Assembly (NCBI RefSeq): GCF_947501225.1
Contig: NZ_CANMUW010000016.1
Span: forward strand, 1 to 64,000
Direction: 5' to 3'
DNA from: an uncultured Shewanella sp.
Lineage (GTDB): Bacteria > Pseudomonadota > Gammaproteobacteria > Enterobacterales > Shewanellaceae
Length of the DNA: 64,000 nt
Of the stretch, positions 26,467-35,795 are shown piece by piece. A model generated the notes under the pieces. That model was given only the letters and a program-made list of their open reading frames with translations, did no database searches and was not told where the DNA came from. The position numbers and the translations under genes are program-made. Within the stretch, counting starts at the first letter, position 1. The number at the start of each line of letters is the position of its first letter.

Positions 26467-27150
26467 CTAAGCCACGGCAAAGGGGTCATTTTTAGCATCA
26501 CTGTTCCAATGATATTCGGTCAATGTCTCGATTCTTCTGGCCTCACTCTCACCCCTGAGCTGTTTGATATAGAAGAGCGCCGCATCCGTCCCCGCCGATA
26601 CGCCGGAGGATGTCAGATACTTGCCATCATCAACCCAACGAGCGCTCGGTTGCCAATTTACCTGCTCGGCCAGCCCTGTTACCCACTGGTAGGCCATCTT
26701 ATTGGTTGTGGCACTGACACCATTCAATATGCCCGCTTTAGCCAACAAGGCAGAGCCGGTGCAGATTGAGAACACCTTACCCGACACCTCAGCCTGCTTT
26801 CTAAGCCAGAGCATCAACTCCTCATCTTCGACTAGCTTACGGGTACCCAGTCCTCCGGGAACGATAAAGAGGTCGCATGGAGTCACCTTCAACGTCGAGA
26901 TATCGGTGACCACCTTCGGTCCCTGGTAACTCCGGATAATACTCTTATCCCCAACAAGTTTAATTTGAACATTTTTCATATGCCCCAACATCTCAACCGG
27001 GCCATGTAGATCCAGGGTCTCATAATCATCGAAGACTAAGGCCAATATCTGAAAAGGTTTCTCTTTAGTTGCGGCAAAAAGTTGCACAGGCGCCATAGCA
27101 CTGGCCATGACCGCTGTTCCGGCGGCTAAAAAATCACGACGTTTCATCAT
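26467..27150 (-). CDS. DJ-1/PfpI family protein with twin-arginine signal
   Basis: This 227-residue protein has the Tat-type signal KRRDFLAAGTAVMASAMAP and a DJ-1/PfpI domain (about 32-205). The nucleophile Cys lies in FSICTGSALLAKAGIL (about residue 128), and the adjacent catalytic surroundings GVSATTNK are visible. Relatives include isonitrile hydratase and glyoxalase-like enzymes; export of such a domain is unusual. A second ATG follows the first directly. Confidence 0.85.
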   Translation of the reverse strand: MMKRRDFLAAGTAVMASAMAPVQLFAATKEKPFQILALVFDDYETLDLHGPVEMLGHMKNVQIKLVGDKSIIRSYQGPKVVTDISTLKVTPCDLFIVPGGLGTRKLVEDEELMLWLRKQAEVSGKVFSICTGSALLAKAGILNGVSATTNKMAYQWVTGLAEQVNWQPSARWVDDGKYLTSSGVSAGTDAALFYIKQLRGESEARRIETLTEYHWNSDAKNDPFAVA

Positions 27151-27394
27151 TCACTCAATGTAATGGTAGGGATATACCTGATTAGTCCATCAGTCATGAT
27201 AAAGATTCATTTTACTTCTGCTGAACAGCCGGGAAATGTGAGCAAAGGGGAGGTTGCCAAAAAAACCGGATATTAATAGAGAAACTTAGATCCGGATTTG
27301 ACTTAATCATCTTCCTGAAAAAACGGGGCTCTAGTAACAACCGAATCAGCAGGCATATGCAGACCTGCGTCACCGAGAGTATTTCAAATAACCA

Positions 27395-28063
27395 CTATCG
27401 AGCAGACACTGCAGAGCGGCGCCGCTCTGTAGTAAGGTCTTTCGCACGACCAGAGCGCATGACCAGATAGCTACTGAGTATTGAGAAGATGCAATAAGCC
27501 GTAAAATAGTAGAAGCCAACTTCTAAGGTCGCCGATGTTCTCAATAATTGCCCCATACCCGCCGACGCATTTCCGGCCATGAAGCTGACCATGAGTGCCA
27601 CCAGAAACACATCGGCCATCGACCACTTCCCGATTAACTCTATGACACGCGCTACGCCTGCCCCCATCTTTTCAGGCAGCGAAAACTGCAGAGTCAACAT
27701 CAAACATAACTTCAGGGCGGGAATGACGATACTAAACAGCATAACCAAAGCTGAAACCGCTACATTACCGGAAAGATAAAGCTCCTCTATCGTCCCCCAA
27801 ATACTGCGGGTCTTCTGAAAAACTTCGACTTCACCTTCTATTTCATTAAACCCCAGCATATCCGATATCATGGCGATCATCCCTCTGGCCCCTCCGCTAC
27901 CGGCAGAGTTATCACTGAAGCTATCGGCCAGGTGATCGACTCCCGCCAGAGTCAATTCAGACTTTTCTATCATGCCGCTGATGCTCAGAATTGGCTGGCT
28001 CACGCCGGGGATCAACAGTAACAGGGAGACCAAAATAATCGTAACGGGGAGAACTCTATTCAT
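27395..28063 (-). CDS. Paraquat-inducible protein A (PqiA) family membrane protein
   Basis: This 222-residue protein has an N-terminal helix, a periplasmic stretch (about 25-90) and three further helices. The family motif GKWSMADVFLVALMVSF is near residue 150. It is a single-module PqiA; E. coli PqiA has two modules and works with PqiB in lipid transport across the envelope. No PqiB-like partner is adjacent. Confidence 0.85.
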   Translation of the reverse strand: MNRVLPVTIILVSLLLLIPGVSQPILSISGMIEKSELTLAGVDHLADSFSDNSAGSGGARGMIAMISDMLGFNEIEGEVEVFQKTRSIWGTIEELYLSGNVAVSALVMLFSIVIPALKLCLMLTLQFSLPEKMGAGVARVIELIGKWSMADVFLVALMVSFMAGNASAGMGQLLRTSATLEVGFYYFTAYCIFSILSSYLVMRSGRAKDLTTERRRSAVSAR

Positions 28064-28228
28064 TGGGATGCTTGCTCATCACTATTATCGAAAGCGCTAT
28101 TATACCAGTCGGTATAACAAAGTGATCGACTCTGAGCCCATTTAGCGAGCTCATTCAATGAGCAGAGATATTCAGCTATAAGAGGCCGAACTTAAGAGTA
28201 AAGGGGGGAAGTTACCGGCTCAACTGGG

Positions 28229-29407
28229 TCAATAGAAGGGAGATGGGTCGACATCCAGACTGCTGGGTGATACACCTCGCTCGATATGCAGATCAGATTT
28301 TAGCAGATCGACCATAGCGACCTCAGTGTAGTGCTTATGTTTTATGGAGTAGAAACACTTCAAAACAGGATGAAGGGCGTCTCTGTTCGTCGCTTGCCAC
28401 ACGATGCCAATCCGGCCATCTGAGAGCTCGACTAAGGAGCCAACCGGGTACACACCGACACACCGGATAAACTCATAGACCAAAGCCTGATCCAGGTGAA
28501 AAGGGGTCAGACTTAAGAGCACTTTAAAAGCCGCGGCCGGACTCATGGCCTCTTTGTAGCAACGTGTAGCTGTGAGCGCATCAAAGATATCGACAATACA
28601 ACTCATGCGCCCATGAAGTGGCAGCTCATCACCTTTCAAGCCGCCAGGGTAACCATTACCATCCAGTTTCTCATGGTGCATCAGGCACACATCTTTACTG
28701 ATATTCGAAAGACCTTTGGTCTCTCTCATGATATCGATAGCAAAAACCTGATGCAGCTTGATATGCTCGAACTCTTCAGGCGTGAGTCTTCCCGGCTTGT
28801 GCAGTACCTTATTATCGATCTTAATTTTACCGATATCATGCAACATGCCGCCAACCGCCAGCTGCCGGAGGGTATCTTTCTCCAACTTGAGATATTTACC
28901 AAAGGTAACCAGCAGAAAAGCAACATTAATCGAGTGTTCAAGCAGATAGGCGTCTTTCGTTCTCAATGCCGACACACACTTCATCGCGTCGGCGTCGAGC
29001 AGGGCCGTCTCGATCATGTTATCCGCCAGCGCCTCGAAGGGGGCAACCTCGATAGCCTTGCCTTCGAAGGTTTCAGACAGCACCTTCTTGACGAGATCTT
29101 TCGCCTCGACAATCAACTTCTTAGCCTTTTGTTGCGACTTTTCACGGGAAGGCTGAGCCTTCTTAACGACGGGTTTAGGAGGTTGAACAGGTTTTAAGCC
29201 ACAATGTTCTGCCGAACGCTCAACATCGATCCAAACATGCTTAATACCATTCTTAGTCAGCTTATCTATCGCATCGCGATGACGGATCTGTCCGGCATTG
29301 GCAACTTTAACCAAGCCTTCTCTATCGATGGCGGTAACAAACATACCAACAGTCAACTTGGAAACCGGAAGTTTAACAAGTGCCTTAGATTCTACCGAAT
29401 CTGCCAT
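28229..29407 (-). CDS. HD-GYP domain phosphodiesterase (cyclic di-GMP)
   Basis: This cytosolic protein of about 392 residues has an N-terminal DUF3391-type domain (VKLPVSKLTVGMFVTAIDRE, then a Lys-rich linker). The HD-GYP domain (about 140-310) carries HSINVAFLL, the HD pair in MLHDIGKIKI, and HHEKLDGNGYPGGLKG with an intact GYP. The catalytic residues for c-di-GMP hydrolysis are present. I chose MADSVES over an upstream TTG. There is no adjacent cyclase. Confidence 0.93.
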   Translation of the reverse strand: MADSVESKALVKLPVSKLTVGMFVTAIDREGLVKVANAGQIRHRDAIDKLTKNGIKHVWIDVERSAEHCGLKPVQPPKPVVKKAQPSREKSQQKAKKLIVEAKDLVKKVLSETFEGKAIEVAPFEALADNMIETALLDADAMKCVSALRTKDAYLLEHSINVAFLLVTFGKYLKLEKDTLRQLAVGGMLHDIGKIKIDNKVLHKPGRLTPEEFEHIKLHQVFAIDIMRETKGLSNISKDVCLMHHEKLDGNGYPGGLKGDELPLHGRMSCIVDIFDALTATRCYKEAMSPAAAFKVLLSLTPFHLDQALVYEFIRCVGVYPVGSLVELSDGRIGIVWQATNRDALHPVLKCFYSIKHKHYTEVAMVDLLKSDLHIERGVSPSSLDVDPSPFY

Positions 29408-29668
29408 GAATCCAAGCCCCCCCAGGATGACCAACAGCAAATGGACATATCTACTTAAATATTCTAGTACGCCTCATGCTTACTACAATTTTCTGCTTTA
29501 AATCAAAGGCGTTGTGGGAGGGTATTCTATGCCTTGAGTTATTAAATAACCACAGCAAAGACGCACTTCTCATATTCAATAGCTCTAAATATTGAGCAAG
29601 CGCACATGCCGGGTTTAAGTTAACGCTTTTTTATCAGGTAGTAAAAACTTAAAACTCATAACATCTCT

Positions 29669-29890
29669 TTACTTAAATTGGATACATTCGACGCCATCGA
29701 TAAGCCAGCGACGCTTCATGCAGTTGTAACAGGAGACAAGCGTATCATCGATCTGCTCATCTTCATCATCCGGACTAAACCGTTCACAGGCCTGAGCCGC
29801 TTCTCTGGAGGCGACACAATTTTCAATACCAAACCTGAAACGAAAGGCCTTACCGTCAAACTCATACCAGGGCAGTAATTTCACATTCAC
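29669..29890 (-). CDS. Small conserved-looking protein with CxxC
   Basis: The protein has 73 residues, an acidic centre (SPDDEDEQIDD) and one Cys pair in VSCYNCMKRRW, plus single Cys residues at about 24, 35 and 69. It starts 2 bp after the TiaS-like gene stop, so the two are translated together. I do not recognise the family. The tight coupling makes a role as partner or metal/redox accessory of the TiaS-like protein plausible. Confidence 0.65.
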   Translation of the reverse strand: MNVKLLPWYEFDGKAFRFRFGIENCVASREAAQACERFSPDDEDEQIDDTLVSCYNCMKRRWLIDGVECIQFK

Positions 29891-29892
29891 TA

Positions 29893-30648
29893 TCAGTACT
29901 CCTTCAGGTGCCGCTTCAACGCATTACACCAGCGGTCCTTATTCCAATAAACCAGAAGTGCAAACTGGTGCTGACAATATACGGCCTTAGCCTTATTACT
30001 CAGATGCAGCACCTCATCACTCCTCAGCTTACGTCCATCGAGGCTAACCACACAATCCAACCCACTAAGCCTTAATGCTTCTTTGACTGTAAGCGCTATA
30101 CCGCCCTCATGTCCTTCCTGACCCAGATCTACCTGGCCCTTCACTCGACCATCCTGACCATAAAGCCTCAAACCTATGCCGGCTAACGCTCCAATCACCC
30201 CCTGTCCGGTGCCACCATGCTCACTCAAACTTATCCCCTGCAAAAGAGCCAGCTCATATGCCTCGCTCTTTGTTTTTACTTGCTCTTTAGCCTCCAAACC
30301 GAAGCGGATGAGTGCCGCTCTGCTAAACTGCGAATCGCAATCCAATATAGCCAGACCCGGATCCGATGCCGCAGCGCTCTGCCCGGAGAGATGTGTGACA
30401 GCCAGCCGCTTAATCAACTCGAGAGGCTTATTACTCCGCAGACGAAAACACATGGCACTATTATGGGAGGTGTATGGGATATCCGGATGAACATAGAGCT
30501 GATGCCGGGTGATGAAGGAACAACTCTCCCCCTCACCTTCACAGAGAAGCTCCGCAATCTCCTGCGCGATCTCTCCCGTACCTTTTGTACCTATATCATC
30601 TGTATCGTCGATACAGATCAACCAGGTTTTCAGCTGTTTATCATTCAT
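29893..30648 (-). CDS. TiaS-like (IDDTD) protein of unknown substrate
   Basis: The protein has 251 residues. The N-terminal motif LICIDDTDDIGTKGTGEIAQ matches the ATP-binding IDDTD start of archaeal TiaS, which attaches agmatine to tRNA-Ile2. The centre has HGGTGQGVIGALAGIGLRLY, corresponding to the TiaS GRGLVGALAAIG region. The C-terminal OB and zinc-ribbon tRNA-binding parts of TiaS are absent. A tRNA role is therefore unlikely, and a small-molecule kinase or ligase is more plausible. It lies in an ECF/TonB transport cluster and is coupled to the CxxC protein gene. Confidence 0.7.
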   Translation of the reverse strand: MNDKQLKTWLICIDDTDDIGTKGTGEIAQEIAELLCEGEGESCSFITRHQLYVHPDIPYTSHNSAMCFRLRSNKPLELIKRLAVTHLSGQSAAASDPGLAILDCDSQFSRAALIRFGLEAKEQVKTKSEAYELALLQGISLSEHGGTGQGVIGALAGIGLRLYGQDGRVKGQVDLGQEGHEGGIALTVKEALRLSGLDCVVSLDGRKLRSDEVLHLSNKAKAVYCQHQFALLVYWNKDRWCNALKRHLKEY

Positions 30649-30722
30649 TTACCTACTGCCTCTCAATACCATAAACATCTTTTCCAAAGCGACCGGACTC
30701 AATAGAGCAAAGAGTTACTCAG

Positions 30723-31268
30723 CTATTTAGTGCTGCCTTTGTACAATAGATCATGCGCTCTTAGTCGCTCGAGTACGGGCGGAACCATCAATGCGGCAAG
30801 CACTGTAAATCCCCCGCCCTTTAATACACTTAATGCAAACTGAACCAGGGCTACCTGCATTGTCATCCCCACTAACAGATCTTCTATCCATCCCTTACCC
30901 GCCCACGCTAAACAACCTATCAAACCGACGATTACGCAGCGCATCCTTAGGGTAAACAAACCAACCAAAACCAGCAGACTCAGATCCATGGCTATAGCCG
31001 GCAATGCAAACTTTATAAGAATTAATGGCCCCCCTTTGCCTACACTCAAGATCATCGCAACGAAGCCGGACAACACTCCACATGCAGAGATACAGCCTAC
31101 CCGCCCTACCACGCCGTAGCAGATGAGATAAAAAAATGTCATCAGAAACATCGAGTGACCCGAAATGCCCAACTTAAGTCGCATCATGCTTTTCAACGCC
31201 ACCAGCAGGGTGGCACAGAAGCCGATAAAGAGTGCATCTTGTAAACTGAAGTTAAAACCCTTATTCAT
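30723..31268 (-). CDS. Putative ECF transporter substrate-binding membrane component (S protein)
   Basis: This 181-residue protein has five to six hydrophobic helices with few charges, including LGISGHSMFLMTFFYLICYG and LKGGGFTVLAALMVPPVLER. Size, topology and position after EcfT fit an ECF S component, which binds the substrate in the inner membrane. I do not recognise a known substrate class (not obviously CbiM, BioY, ThiT or RibU). AAGAGGG lies before the ATG. Confidence 0.65.
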   Translation of the reverse strand: MNKGFNFSLQDALFIGFCATLLVALKSMMRLKLGISGHSMFLMTFFYLICYGVVGRVGCISACGVLSGFVAMILSVGKGGPLILIKFALPAIAMDLSLLVLVGLFTLRMRCVIVGLIGCLAWAGKGWIEDLLVGMTMQVALVQFALSVLKGGGFTVLAALMVPPVLERLRAHDLLYKGSTK

Positions 31269-31337
31269 AACACCCTCTTCTTCATATAGTCTTGTTATTT
31301 AACCGGTTTAAATAAAGCGAGATCCTCAAATTGAAAA

Positions 31338-32012
31338 TCACCTCCAGTGAGTAGGCCGCCGACTCCGACCAAAATATCGTAATTGAGCGGCTACAGCGAT
31401 CTGCTTTGAAAGCTTAATGAGTTGAATTAAAAGAGGAAAAATCACACAACCTATCAATTCAGACCAATTTCTCGGGTCCCTCAGTGCCTTGGGAGTGATC
31501 CGGGCACCACGCATACACTGTATCTGATATATTTCACGCAGCTCGAGCGTCATAAACGGCAATAAGCTTATCGATGCAGCAATAACGAAGGCCCACTTAA
31601 CCGGTAAAACCCAGGTCAATACCTCTCCAATTCGTTCAGGACTACAACAGACTGACAGCCACCAGCCGGGAATGAATGCCAACAGGATCCTCAACACAGC
31701 CATGGCCCCCTGGGCGAGCTGCCCCTGACCATGGATCAGGTAGTAGAGCCCCATAGTGATAAGTAGCTGTACAAAAAACACCCGCACCAGTACGCCTATC
31801 TTTCCACGGCGATAGAGACCATGGATGAGTAAGAGGGTTTCACACAAGATCAAACCGGGAAGGTGCCTATCCGGAATGAAAAAAGCGGCACTCGACAGCA
31901 GCAAAACAAGCACCAATGAGGCCGCCGTAACATAACTGCTCTTGTGCGTTGCATGGCTCTGCAGGCGTTCACTGCCTGTTGTTCCAGCCCTATTCCTGCC
32001 CTTAACCCGCAT
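31338..32012 (-). CDS. ecfT: ECF transporter transmembrane coupling protein EcfT
   Basis: The protein has 224 residues: a basic N-terminus, then four to five helices. The conserved coupling segment LELREIYQIQCMRGARITPK carries the Arg-Gly signature that contacts the ATPases. A second, degenerate motif is AVAAQLRYFG near the C-terminus. It couples ATP hydrolysis by EcfA to the S component. It lies between ecfA and the S-like gene in one direction. Confidence 0.83.
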   Translation of the reverse strand: MRVKGRNRAGTTGSERLQSHATHKSSYVTAASLVLVLLLSSAAFFIPDRHLPGLILCETLLLIHGLYRRGKIGVLVRVFFVQLLITMGLYYLIHGQGQLAQGAMAVLRILLAFIPGWWLSVCCSPERIGEVLTWVLPVKWAFVIAASISLLPFMTLELREIYQIQCMRGARITPKALRDPRNWSELIGCVIFPLLIQLIKLSKQIAVAAQLRYFGRSRRPTHWR

Positions 32013-32068
32013 CCATACTCTCCCTAGCCCCCTTCGACCAGGAGATAAAGTAAGCGACGCAGTCAGCC

Positions 32069-33436
32069 TTAACCGACATGGGCACTATCCATGCCGGTTA
32101 TACAAGCCCCGGACAGATGCTCTCCATGCAGGAGACCGCCGGATAAGTGCCATGAGCGTGTGACCGGCATATGACTCATCAACCTGTGGCTACTCAGCAG
32201 TATTGCCGTACCTTGACGACTGAGCCGCAGCAAAAGCTGCCATACTCTGCAGTAAAATGCCTGATCCAGACCGGCAAGCGGATCATCGAGAAGCATTATC
32301 TTAGGCTTCATCGATGCAAGGGAGGCCAGAGCAACCAGATGCTGTTGACCGTATGACAAGGTATGAGGTGAATGAGAGCGGAGATCTTCCATCTCCATCT
32401 CAGCTAATACTCTATCGGCGTTTTCCAAGGGTAAGCCGAAGCGTTTAAGGCTGAATTGCATCTCCTCCAACACAGTATTTTCAAACAGCTGACGGTTGGG
32501 ACGCTGAAGCAGCAAGCCAAGTTCGGCGCCGAAGACACCTAGTTTGGGTTGCTTGCCCAACACTTTCAACGGCAAGCCTTTTACCTTGGACTGTATCCCG
32601 GCGATGCTCTTTAACAGGCTGCTTTTTCCTGCACCATTATCACCTATCAGAGTCACGATCTCGCCCTCAAACAGTTGCAGGTGTTCATGGCAGACAAACA
32701 GCGGGCTTTGATCTTCGAAACAGAAATCAAATGGCTGGAGAGACAGCAGACTCCTCCCTATGGGGGCACAAACCGCCTGAGTAAAGGGAATGGAGGCACA
32801 CTGGAAGCATCCCGGAGATAACTTGCCATTTTGTAACTGCCAGAAGTGGTCCACTACATCATCGAAAACCCCGGGGTTATGCTCAACTAAAACGATGGAG
32901 ACATTATCGGCCTTCAGTCGTCTCAATACTGACATGAGTTCTTCGACCCCGGTATCATCGAGTTGAGCCCAAGGTTCGTCCAGCAGAATAACATTCGGCT
33001 CATAGACCAGTTGAGCCGCGATCATCAGCCGATATTTCTGGCCGAGAGACAGCTGTTCGATAGGTGTATCTAAACTGACGTATAGCCCAACTCTTCTCAG
33101 CGCCCCTTGGACCCTGCCAACCATAAGATCGTAGGGGACAGCCAGATTTTCCAATGCGAAGGCGATCTCCGCTCCGACACTCTGACGAATAAACTGTACA
33201 TTTGGGTCTTGCATCACCAGGCCGAGAACCACATCCTCGGCGACATGAAGCTCTCCCTCGAAAGGTCTGGAGAGGCAACCCATAATAAGATTGAGAATAC
33301 TCGATTTACCGGAACCTGTAGGGCCACTGATACAGTGACACTCCCCCTCTTGAATCGACAGGCTCACCTCATTCAGCACTAAGTCTGAATCGCAATGGTA
33401 CCGAAAGCTAACTCCATCTAATTCCAGTAAATTCAT
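32069..33436 (-). CDS. Double ATPase of ECF transporter (fused EcfA-EcfA')
   Basis: The protein has about 455 residues with two ABC domains. The first has Walker A GPTGSGKSS, signature LSLGQ, Walker B VILLDEP and switch His (VEHNPG). The second has GDNGAGKSS, LSYGQ, IMLLDDP and SSHRLM. In the second Walker B the catalytic Glu is replaced by Asp, so that site may be slow or inactive. I chose MNLLELDGVSF, five codons into the longer TTG frame. The fused form pairs with the EcfT encoded 56 bp downstream. Confidence 0.9.
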   Translation of the reverse strand: MNLLELDGVSFRYHCDSDLVLNEVSLSIQEGECHCISGPTGSGKSSILNLIMGCLSRPFEGELHVAEDVVLGLVMQDPNVQFIRQSVGAEIAFALENLAVPYDLMVGRVQGALRRVGLYVSLDTPIEQLSLGQKYRLMIAAQLVYEPNVILLDEPWAQLDDTGVEELMSVLRRLKADNVSIVLVEHNPGVFDDVVDHFWQLQNGKLSPGCFQCASIPFTQAVCAPIGRSLLSLQPFDFCFEDQSPLFVCHEHLQLFEGEIVTLIGDNGAGKSSLLKSIAGIQSKVKGLPLKVLGKQPKLGVFGAELGLLLQRPNRQLFENTVLEEMQFSLKRFGLPLENADRVLAEMEMEDLRSHSPHTLSYGQQHLVALASLASMKPKIMLLDDPLAGLDQAFYCRVWQLLLRLSRQGTAILLSSHRLMSHMPVTRSWHLSGGLLHGEHLSGACITGMDSAHVG

Positions 33437-33567
33437 ATCTTCATCTATCAAATAAATTATCTGTCACGATTACTAAGATCGACATCCACAGCAACAACGC
33501 CGGATAGTCAAACTTTACAAATCCGCCCGCCACAAAGAGCAAAGCATCACTCTTTAAAAAGATCATT

Positions 33568-33599
33568 AAGTCCGGTGAACTCCATGTTTCACCGGGCTT
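33568..33599 (-). terminator. Intercistronic hairpin between the receptor gene and the ECF genes
   Basis: On the minus strand a 12-bp stem with one wobble (AAGCCCGGTGAA/TTCACCGGACTT) forms 13 bases after the receptor stop, with a short T run some bases later. It could terminate part of the transcripts and lower ECF expression relative to the receptor. Confidence 0.55.
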
Positions 33600-33611
33600 G
33601 CAACCACCTGA

Positions 33612-35678
33612 CTACAGCTGCCAGTTGATGCCGACAAACACCTGTCTTCCGGCTTGAGGGATGGCATCACTTTGGTAATAGTTCTCATCCAGCAGGTTTG
33701 TCGCTCTGATGTAAAGCTCAAGCTTGTCATCCAGAACAGGTTGAACTAAGTTCACATCCAGCAGGGTATAGTCCGCCAATGACTGATCGGTCCACACCTT
33801 ATTGCCATTTACCTTCTGCTGTTCGTAGTAAACCTGCCCCATTATCCGCTCGAGGTTCATGTTGATTCGCATGGCAAATGCCAGTTCATACTCGGCCTGA
33901 AGGCGCAGTTGATGTCTTGGACGGTACTCTAAAGCCCCCATACCATCGAAAGCATCTTTGTCTTCGGTGTCCAGAAAGCTATAGGCGAATGTCAGTGACA
34001 GATCATCGAATGATTGGTTAGTCAAAGAGAGGTCGACACCTTTAAACTGATAGCGCCCCATGTTTTGGTAGATTCCGGCAATATCCTTAGCAATATAGTT
34101 CTCGGCATCAGTGTAATAACCTGCAAGCGAGAGTGCGGTCGATGCCCCCAACTCCTGTGCTACACCGAGCTCGAAATGCTTCGAGGTTTCAGCGACTAAA
34201 TCTGCATTACCGGAAGATTGTGAATACAAATTCTTCATCGAAGGGAAACGAACTTTTCTTGCTATACCGGCATTGAACCGGGTGTGCTCAAACGCCTGCC
34301 AGAAACCGGAAAGCTGGCCCGAGTAGTCACTTTCTGACTCTTTGACACGCTCCTGATCATGAAAAGCGCCTCCCAGGGTGAAACCATAGTAGCCGTCATC
34401 CTGGAATTGATACTCGGCAGCTAAGGTGTAGAGCCATCCGGAATCATCGAAGCTGCTAGTTCCACCACCGTTACCGCCTCCATTGCCACCGCCGTTTCCA
34501 CTACCATTTCCACCGCCGCTTTTACTACTGCTGCCATCGATGCCCCGACTCTTCTGCCCCGATTTCTCTTCTTTCTCAGGCTTAGATGTTGTGGACTCCC
34601 AACTCTGATTCTCCGCGATTAAAGAGCCGGTCAATATCCCCGCTGGGCCATAGTTTGTAATGAATTGCAGGTTGCCTCCCTGCACCCTTGAGCGTCCATC
34701 TTGACTCTGCTTCACCTTAGTGTAACTATCATCGATATATTGAGTCTCAACCACATCACTCTGGTTGTGGTAACCGAAGCCTCTCAGAGTAAACATCTCA
34801 TTGAATTTATGCGCCATTCCAAGCTGAAAGGTTCTTGCATCATAATCGTCTGCCCGCTCAAACTTTATGCTACCGCTGCCACTCCCATCCCGCGAAGGCT
34901 TGCCCCACTCACCGGAGCGAAGGCTCATATTGGCCGTTATCTGAGTGCTCTGAGACAGCCAATAGCTCCCCTGAGCATAGATGTTATCGATCTCTTTATC
35001 TGAATTAGCCCTGACACTATCACTCTGGATCTCATTAAATGGATAATCATCGGAAAGCGGGAATCCATCGGTCTGTTGATGACTGATGCTGACCAGACTC
35101 TGCCAATTTTCCCCCGAGCTGGCAGCACTGATATCGCCATTGAAGGTGTTCTCTGCGGATGCTTCTAATCTGCCGGATAGGCCAGAGGCTCCCTCTCCCT
35201 GCTTAGTGATAATATTGATCACGCCACCCGCACCGCCGGGACCATAGAGTACCGATGTCGGCCCCACCGACACTTCGACAGACGCAATCTGGCTGGTTGG
35301 GATAACGCTGGGATCAAACTGACCATCCTCGGCACCGTTTGCCGGTACCCCGTTGATAAGCAGGGTAACGTGCCGTGTCTTAAAGCCACGAATATCGACT
35401 CTCGGAGTGCCCTGGCCACCGGTTCGAACATAGACACCTGGCACACTCTTAAGTACTTGATCTAAACTTTGAGCGCCAAGTGCCTTTATCTCATCCTCGT
35501 CGATACTCCAGTGAGTGGTAGACGCCTGAGTTGCGGTTGGGCCCTCGCCATGAACCACTATAATTTCGTTTACATTAAGGATGGGGTCTCTATCTATGTC
35601 GTCAGCCGTTGCCGCCCCGCTACTACCTATGGCAAGTGCAATTGCCGACATTCTTATTATTTTTTTTTGTACTTTCAT
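33612..35678 (-). CDS. TonB-dependent outer-membrane receptor
   Basis: The protein has 688 residues: a signal peptide (AIALAIGSSGAATA), a plug domain (about 35-160: DEIKALGAQSLDQVLKSVPG and SVLYGPGGAGGVINIITKQG) and a 22-strand-type barrel ending in WQL. It imports a large or scarce ligand using TonB energy. The plug resembles siderophore and cobalamin receptors, but the ligand is unknown. An odd low-complexity Gly/Asn tract (about 380-405) sits in an extracellular loop. It is the first gene of the ECF/TiaS-like cluster and is preceded by a structured leader. Confidence 0.92.
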   Translation of the reverse strand: MKVQKKIIRMSAIALAIGSSGAATADDIDRDPILNVNEIIVVHGEGPTATQASTTHWSIDEDEIKALGAQSLDQVLKSVPGVYVRTGGQGTPRVDIRGFKTRHVTLLINGVPANGAEDGQFDPSVIPTSQIASVEVSVGPTSVLYGPGGAGGVINIITKQGEGASGLSGRLEASAENTFNGDISAASSGENWQSLVSISHQQTDGFPLSDDYPFNEIQSDSVRANSDKEIDNIYAQGSYWLSQSTQITANMSLRSGEWGKPSRDGSGSGSIKFERADDYDARTFQLGMAHKFNEMFTLRGFGYHNQSDVVETQYIDDSYTKVKQSQDGRSRVQGGNLQFITNYGPAGILTGSLIAENQSWESTTSKPEKEEKSGQKSRGIDGSSSKSGGGNGSGNGGGNGGGNGGGTSSFDDSGWLYTLAAEYQFQDDGYYGFTLGGAFHDQERVKESESDYSGQLSGFWQAFEHTRFNAGIARKVRFPSMKNLYSQSSGNADLVAETSKHFELGVAQELGASTALSLAGYYTDAENYIAKDIAGIYQNMGRYQFKGVDLSLTNQSFDDLSLTFAYSFLDTEDKDAFDGMGALEYRPRHQLRLQAEYELAFAMRINMNLERIMGQVYYEQQKVNGNKVWTDQSLADYTLLDVNLVQPVLDDKLELYIRATNLLDENYYQSDAIPQAGRQVFVGINWQL

Positions 35679-35795
35679 TTTTCACAAATCCTGACCAGAG
35701 CTAATTCGCCGCTATTGTCAGTATCGTTTTCCCTCTCCTCAAGAAATAAAAAGTCAAAAACAAACGCAGATCGACAAATTCAGACTATGTCTCAG

